Part shown: positions 43,003-47,140 of the stretch, piece by piece
How the letters are laid out: every line of letters begins with the position of its first letter
Numbering within the stretch: position 1 is the first letter of the stretch
The notes under the pieces: model-generated
The model's input: only the letters and a program-made list of their open reading frames with translations
Database searches by the model: none
What the model was told of the DNA's origin: nothing
Translations under genes and position numbers: made by a program
Source: Armatimonadaceae bacterium
GTDB taxonomy: Bacteria > Armatimonadota > Armatimonadia > Armatimonadales > Armatimonadaceae
DNA: 47,140 bases
Direction: 5' to 3'
Assembly: GCA_030447685.1 (NCBI GenBank)
Contig: JAUJOK010000040.1
Location: forward strand, 1 to 47,140

Positions 43003-44123
43003 ATGAGCATAGCAAGTACCTCTCTTACGGCGCGCGGCGGCGCGATGAAATGGGTTCTCGTCTGCAGCCGGCCTTTTTGCCGCCGGTCTGCTCGGCCTGA
43101 TGACGCTGCTGATGATCGGGAGCGCTACCGGGCCGGTCGGCCTCGTTATCGGTTTGATGCTGGCGACATTGCCCGTGCCTATCTATATCAGCCTTGCCCT
43201 GTGGCTGGATCGTATCGAGGCGGAGCCGCCGTGGATGCTGGTGAGCGCGCGTTTTTATGGGGCGCGACCGCTGCCGTCTTCTTCGCGTTTATCTTCAACA
43301 CGCTCAATGGGATTATCGTCGCCCTGATTTTCGGTGCGAAAGCGGGCGAGGCGTTCAGCGCGGTTATCTCCGCGCCCTTTGTCGAGGAGTGCGCCAAGGC
43401 GTTTGTTCTGTTCCTGCTGTTTTTCTGGAAGAAGGACGAGTTCGACGGCATTGTGGATGGCGTCGTCTACGCGAGCATGGTGGGCCTGGGCTTCGCAATG
43501 ACGGAAAACATCCAGTATTACGGCAAAGAACTGCTGGAAGGGGAATCGGCGGTTCCGCCTTTGTATTCGTGCTGCGGGGCATCATCTCGCCGTTCTCGCA
43601 TCCGCTCTTCACCAGCATGACCGGCATCGGGCTGGGCATCGCGTGCCAGTCGGACAGGCGCTCCGTCCGGTTCCTCGCGCCGCTCGCCGGGCTGGGTCTG
43701 GCGATGTTTCTGCACTTTCTGTGGAACGGCTCCGCCAGCCTGGGACCCCTTTTTATCGTGGCATATCTTTTTGTGATGATGCCTGTCTTCTTCGGCGTCC
43801 TGGCATTGGTGTATTATTCGCTCCGGCAGGAAGGGCAGGTTCTGCGCGAGCATCTGTGGGCCGAGGTTCAAAACGGACTGCTCACGCGGGAAGAGTACGA
43901 CAGCCTGAGCAGCGGCGGCGGGCGTCTGCGCGCCTCGTGGGGGGCGATGCGGACAGGCGGCGTCGGCGGCTGGCGGCTGCGCGGCCAGTTCCACCAGACG
44001 GCCAGCGAGCTTGCCTTCCACCGACGCCGCGTTCACCGGCGCGGCCTGAGCGGGCACCCGGAAAGCGCGCATTTCGAGGAGGCGTACCTTCAGCGCCTGC
44101 GGGAGATGCGCGCCCGCCTGTGA
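43003..44123 (+). pseudogene. PrsW-like intramembrane metalloprotease, three frameshifts
   Basis: Four reading segments join into a protein of about 373 residues with the PrsW pattern: GLLGLMTLLMIGSATGPV and IYISLALWLDRIEAEPPWML, then FLWGATAAVFFAFIFNTLNG, the catalytic EECAKAFVLFLLFF (EExxK), FDGIVDGVVYASMVGLGFAM, SHPLFTSMTGIG and HFLWNGSA. A short SHOCT-like tail (LLTREEYDSLS) follows. Frame changes are needed near 43075 (+1), 43240 (T5 run) and 43545 (G4 run). All key motifs survive in their own frames, so either the gene was broken very recently or the sequence has errors. PrsW-type proteases often cleave anti-sigma factors. Confidence 0.75.
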
Positions 44124-44135
44124 CGCGCATCTCCC
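44101..44135. terminator. Hairpin between the convergent PrsW-like and aldo/keto reductase genes
   Basis: Perfect 11-bp stem GGGAGATGCGC (44101-44111) / GCGCATCTCCC (44125-44135) with a 13-nt loop, covering the end of the PrsW-like frame. No U-run, so it may act on both converging transcripts with help or only protect 3' ends. Confidence 0.5.
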
Positions 44136-44148
44136 TGTGAGCGATGGG

Positions 44149-45069
44149 TCAGGCCGGAACGGCGGCGGCGTCCAGCCGCCGCCTGGCCTCCGCGTAAACG
44201 TCCTCGGGCAGCGGGCCGCGCCGGGCGGCCTCCACATTCTCCCGCAGGTGTTCGTGGCTTTTCGTGCCGACGATATTGGTGCTCATGCCGGGGTGATTCA
44301 GCGTAAAGCGCAGCAGAAACTGCGTCCGGCTGTCGCCGTCCGGGAGCAGTTCATTCAAATTCGCCGCTTCCCACTGCGCCCACCGGTCTTTATTGCCCAG
44401 GCCCGCGCCCGGTTCGCCGCGCGCCACGCCGCCGCGCACGATGACGCCCGCCCCGGCGTCCGCCGCTTTTTGTATCGATTCCTCGTGCTGCCGCTCCAGC
44501 GCGGAGTAGGGAATCTGGAACGAGTCGAAGACGCCCCAGCCGATATAGGTTTCCAGGTGCGGCTGCGTGGACGAGCACCCGATCCAGCGCACCTTGCCCT
44601 GTGCCTTCATCTCCTGAAGCACAGAGACCAGATCACCCTGCTCGCACTGCTCGACGCTCGGGTTGTGTAACTGCATCAGGTCAATATAGTCGGTCTTCAG
44701 GCGCTCCAGCGATTCGTGCAGACCCCGGAACAGGTTTTCACGCGTCCATTCGTGCGGCGTCTCATCGGTGTTCTCGTCTTTGCGCGTCACCTTGCAGCCG
44801 CACTTGGTCGCCAGCACGAACTCGGAGCGGCGTCGGCTCAGAAATCGCCCGATATACTCCTCGCTGCGCCCGTAGTCGTTGGCCGTGTCGATAAAGGTGA
44901 TTCCCGAATCCACCACGGCATTGAGTATCTTATCCGCCTCGTCATCCGTCACCGGACGACCACCCCAGATGCGCGTCCCCCGCACCTCCATCGCCCCATA
45001 GCCCAGCTTCGTCACCGTCAGCCCCGTGCGCCCCAGTGTCGCCGTCGGCATCCCATTCGCATTAGACAT
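44149..45069 (-). CDS. Aldo/keto reductase
   Basis: A 306-residue NADPH-dependent AKR with the (beta/alpha)8 signature: TLGRTGLTVTKLGYGAMEVR at the start, the catalytic tetrad Asp61, Tyr66 (DTANDYGRSEEYIG), Lys89 (LATKCG) and His135 (MQLHNP), and the C-terminal cofactor loop STNIVGTKSHEHLRENV. It reduces aldehydes or ketones of unknown identity; the NDYGRSE variant is common in AKR11/12-like groups. The ATG at 45069 follows GGAGCGGAAC and matches the family N-terminus. It appears monocistronic. Confidence 0.94.
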   Translation of the reverse strand: MSNANGMPTATLGRTGLTVTKLGYGAMEVRGTRIWGGRPVTDDEADKILNAVVDSGITFIDTANDYGRSEEYIGRFLSRRRSEFVLATKCGCKVTRKDENTDETPHEWTRENLFRGLHESLERLKTDYIDLMQLHNPSVEQCEQGDLVSVLQEMKAQGKVRWIGCSSTQPHLETYIGWGVFDSFQIPYSALERQHEESIQKAADAGAGVIVRGGVARGEPGAGLGNKDRWAQWEAANLNELLPDGDSRTQFLLRFTLNHPGMSTNIVGTKSHEHLRENVEAARRGPLPEDVYAEARRRLDAAAVPA

Positions 45070-45159
45070 CGTTGTTCCGCTCCTCATACATCTTCCCGAA
45101 GTTACTTCCGGGAGTGTTGTTAGTGTACCTTCCTGCTTAGCCGTAAAGGGAAATGGTCG

Positions 45160-45573
45160 TTACGGAGTTTCGCCTGGCTTATAGTAGGGACTCCACCAAA
45201 CTTCCATAGAATGCTGTTCTTCCCGCGCCCGTTGCCCGAATTTGATCTGTCTTATTTCGTTCCAGTCAACGGCGTGGACGAAGCGGTTCAGAGGTTCTCT
45301 CATGCTGTCGATGAGATTCAGGCGTTCGATTAATGCAAGTGGTTCCTGATCATGGTTCCAGCCAAGGGCAATTATAGGGAAGCGGCTCCCGGAGTATTCC
45401 GCCTCCAGTACGTCAATGACATAACCTGCGGGAGGCTCTAAGGTGGCGCGGAGGAAAGCTGCAGCTACCTCTCGGAAATACACACGCTCCTCCGTTGTGG
45501 CGTTATCCCACTCAAAGTCTCCACGCTCAATGAAGTCCCAATACTTTTGTTGAAGCGTATCTGCTGTCTGCAT
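45160..45573 (-). CDS. Hypothetical protein
   Basis: A 137-residue protein starting MQTADTLQQKYWDFIERGDF, with a central alpha/beta core (GYVIDVLEAEYSGSRFPIIA) and VHAVDWNEIRQIKFGQRARE near the end. I do not recognise the family. Coding is supported by length, a good ribosome-binding site (GGAGAAACA) and a protein-like composition. It is AT-richer than its neighbours and lies between the AKR gene and rnz, all on the minus strand but with spacers that suggest separate units. Confidence 0.6.
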   Translation of the reverse strand: MQTADTLQQKYWDFIERGDFEWDNATTEERVYFREVAAAFLRATLEPPAGYVIDVLEAEYSGSRFPIIALGWNHDQEPLALIERLNLIDSMREPLNRFVHAVDWNEIRQIKFGQRAREEQHSMEVWWSPYYKPGETP

Positions 45574-45618
45574 ATTGTTTCTCCGGCGCAAAAACTATCT
45601 TTGGTTACAAGGTGCCAA

Positions 45619-46569
45619 CTATTCTGCCTGTATCGTGCGCTTTTGCACCTCATAGGTGAAAAAGTCGTGGGCGAGGAGGGTGTTAGGAAATATTGTCTGC
45701 GCCTCGCGCAGCAGGTCGTCCGTTGTCTGGCCTTCGCCGCCTTCGTAGCGGGGGCTGATGTGGGTCAGGATGAGCGTTTTTGCGTCTGCTTCGTGGGCGA
45801 CGCGCGCCGCCATTCCGGTGGTGGAGTGCTGGGCGCGCTCGGCCAGCGGCAGGTCGTTTTCCGAATAGGTCGCTTCGTGGATCAGCACATCGGCGTTTAG
45901 GGCCAGTTCGACGGCGGAGGGCGTGTAGGTGGTGTCGCCGGTGAAGACGATCTTTCTGCCGGGGCGCGGCGGGCCGATTAGTGTCGTACCGTCAACCGTG
46001 CGCCCATCCGGCAGGGTGATGGTTTCCCCGTTTTTCAGGCGGCCATACAGCGGGCCTGCGGGGACACCGAGCGCCTGCGCCTTTTCCACGTCGAAGCGGC
46101 CCGTCTGCTCCTTTTCGATGACCGCGTACCCGTATGCCTCGATACCGTGGCGCATCGGCGCACAGACAACGCTAAGAGCTTCGTCCTCGTAAACGATTCC
46201 CGGCGCGGCCACCGTCCGTACTTCGAGCGGGTAGCCCAGATGGGTGCGGCTCACGTGCAGCGAGCAGCGCACGTACTCGTCCAGTCCTTCTGGCCCGTAC
46301 AGCGTGACCGGCGAGACGCCGCCGGTCGCCAGCGAGCGGCTTGCCAGCAGGCCGATCAGCCCAAAAATATGGTCGCCGTGCAGGTGCGTGATAAAAATAC
46401 GCTCCAGTTGGCTGGGCCGCAGCGGTGAGCGCAGCATCTGGTGCTGGGTGCCTTCGCCGCAGTCGAACAGATAGAAAGCGCCTCGCTCCGGCAGTTGCAG
46501 CGCGATGCTGGAAACGTTGCGCGTCCGGCTGGGCGCACCGGAGCTTGTTCCTAAAAAGGTGATTTTCAT
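45619..46569 (-). CDS. rnz: Ribonuclease Z
   Basis: A 316-residue metallo-beta-lactamase-fold nuclease that removes the 3' trailer of tRNA precursors. It starts [20 protein letters not shown] (the PxxxRN motif), carries the zinc-binding [11 protein letters not shown] at 61-71, the family block [40 protein letters not shown] and ILTHISPRY. Length is normal (300-320 aa). The ATG at 46569 gives the conserved N-terminus. There is no strong ribosome-binding site. It is divergent from the acyl-CoA synthetase gene. Confidence 0.95.
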   Translation of the reverse strand: MKITFLGTSSGAPSRTRNVSSIALQLPERGAFYLFDCGEGTQHQMLRSPLRPSQLERIFITHLHGDHIFGLIGLLASRSLATGGVSPVTLYGPEGLDEYVRCSLHVSRTHLGYPLEVRTVAAPGIVYEDEALSVVCAPMRHGIEAYGYAVIEKEQTGRFDVEKAQALGVPAGPLYGRLKNGETITLPDGRTVDGTTLIGPPRPGRKIVFTGDTTYTPSAVELALNADVLIHEATYSENDLPLAERAQHSTTGMAARVAHEADAKTLILTHISPRYEGGEGQTTDDLLREAQTIFPNTLLAHDFFTYEVQKRTIQAE

Positions 46570-46673
46570 CCGTAGCTTACGATACCCTGCGGAGACCGAT
46601 GTTTTGCACCGCGCCGCGTTCATTCGACAAAGCGCCGGGTATAACAGGGCGACACGTTATAGAGGAGCGATTC

Positions 46674-47140
46674 ATGCCGCAAAATCCCGTTACCGACCCT
46701 GCCCACGACCTGCTGCGTACCCAGCGGCAGCCGCTGGATGTTTTCTTCGCGCCGAAGAATGTCGCCGTTATCGGGGCGACGGAGACGGCGGGAAGCGTCG
46801 GGCGGACGCTGGTGCAGAACCTGATCGCCAGCCCGTTCGGCGGGACGGTGTTCCCGGTGAACCCGAAACGACCGAGCGTTTTAGGTATCAAAGCGTACCC
46901 GAATATCGGGGCGGTGCCGGATAAGGTAGACCTGGCGGTGGTAGTGACGCCCGCGCCGACGGTGCCGGGGATTATCGGCGAGTGCGTGGATGCCGGGGTG
47001 CCGGGCGCGATTATCATTTCGGCGGGCTTCAAGGAGGCGGGAGAGGCGGGCGCGGAACTGGAGCGGCAGACGCTGGAGGCGGCGCAGCGGGGCCGGATGC
47101 GGCTTATCGGGCCGAACTGCCTGGGGGTGATGAGTCCGCT
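46674..47140 (+). CDS. Acyl-CoA synthetase (ADP-forming) / acetate-CoA ligase type, cut by the window end
   Basis: The first 155 residues of a long protein. They match the CoA-binding Rossmann domain of ADP-forming acetyl-CoA synthetases and of the bifunctional ligase-GNAT (Pat/YfiQ-like) proteins: [82 protein letters not shown] and [12 protein letters not shown]. The [16 protein letters not shown] opening is typical of the bifunctional type with a C-terminal acetyltransferase, but the diagnostic part lies outside the window. The ATG at 46674 follows AGAGGAGCG. Confidence 0.88.
   Translation, partial: MPQNPVTDPAHDLLRTQRQPLDVFFAPKNVAVIGATETAGSVGRTLVQNLIASPFGGTVFPVNPKRPSVLGIKAYPNIGAVPDKVDLAVVVTPAPTVPGIIGECVDAGVPGAIIISAGFKEAGEAGAELERQTLEAAQRGRMRLIGPNCLGVMSP

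Overview
This is a GC-rich chromosomal segment (about 60 % GC by eye) from a Gram-negative-type (diderm) bacterium, most likely a member of Armatimonadota. The evidence is two DUF1559-type pseudopilins with a long prepilin signature, one with the LSNVKQIG...YVQDYDE segment and an H-X9-DG motif; a large DUF6785-type membrane protein; an outer-membrane barrel protein; a lipoprotein; and a SurA/parvulin-like foldase. There is no rRNA in the window, so the taxon is an inference. I saw no tRNA, IS element, prophage or CRISPR array.

Layout. 1-1302: an AT-richer accessory patch with two antitoxin-type genes lacking recognisable toxins, and a DUF4304 gene. 1317-8835: a DUF6785 membrane protein on the minus strand, then a plus-strand run of L-fucose isomerase (fucI), an FAD/NAD(P) reductase, a GNAT acetyltransferase and a diverged FucI-like protein whose catalytic Glu position appears to be Gly. 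8907-15645: a frame-disrupted exported protein, a MobA-like nucleotidyltransferase translationally coupled to an MFS transporter, a YtkA/FixH-like lipoprotein, an esterase, an outer-membrane barrel protein, and a YpdA-like flavoprotein broken by a perfect 25-bp tandem duplication. 15649-26295, all minus strand: an ECF sigma factor with a large anti-sigma protein carrying STN-like extracytoplasmic domains, a zinc-ribbon protein, a Gfo/Idh/MocA oxidoreductase, a peptidylprolyl isomerase, a histidine kinase, a pseudopilin, an M48 protease and a small zinc-ribbon protein. 26463-32026: an SH3/NlpC-P60 cell-wall hydrolase with a structured leader, a second pseudopilin, a CBS protein and dxs. 32199-33310: an AT-rich island with an antitoxin-like gene and a two-domain zinc-finger/PD-(D/E)XK protein. 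33261-41776: a PlsC acyltransferase, a Fur-family regulator, a Spo0M-like arrestin-fold protein coupled to an amine oxidase, a TPR protein, a membrane protein with an in-frame TAG, and a second, paralogous amine oxidase. 41852-47140: a zinc-ribbon protein, a PrsW-like protease (both frame-disrupted), an aldo/keto reductase, a hypothetical protein, RNase Z, and the start of an acyl-CoA synthetase (ADP-forming).

Two cross-cutting observations. First, seven genes are interrupted by single-base frame changes. Nearly all are losses of one base, and most can be repaired by lengthening a short homopolymer run by one, which suggests base-calling error rather than true pseudogenisation. The 25-bp duplication and the in-frame TAG are different kinds of lesion. 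Second, several promoters match the sigma-70 consensus with exactly 17-bp spacers (13866, 28465, 28334 minus, 32085 minus). One of them (28465) runs straight into an intrinsic terminator.

The best candidates for something undescribed are the anti-sigma/STN fusion (15649-18824), the antitoxin-like plus zinc-finger/nuclease pair (32199-33310), and the Spo0M/amine-oxidase block (34833-41776).
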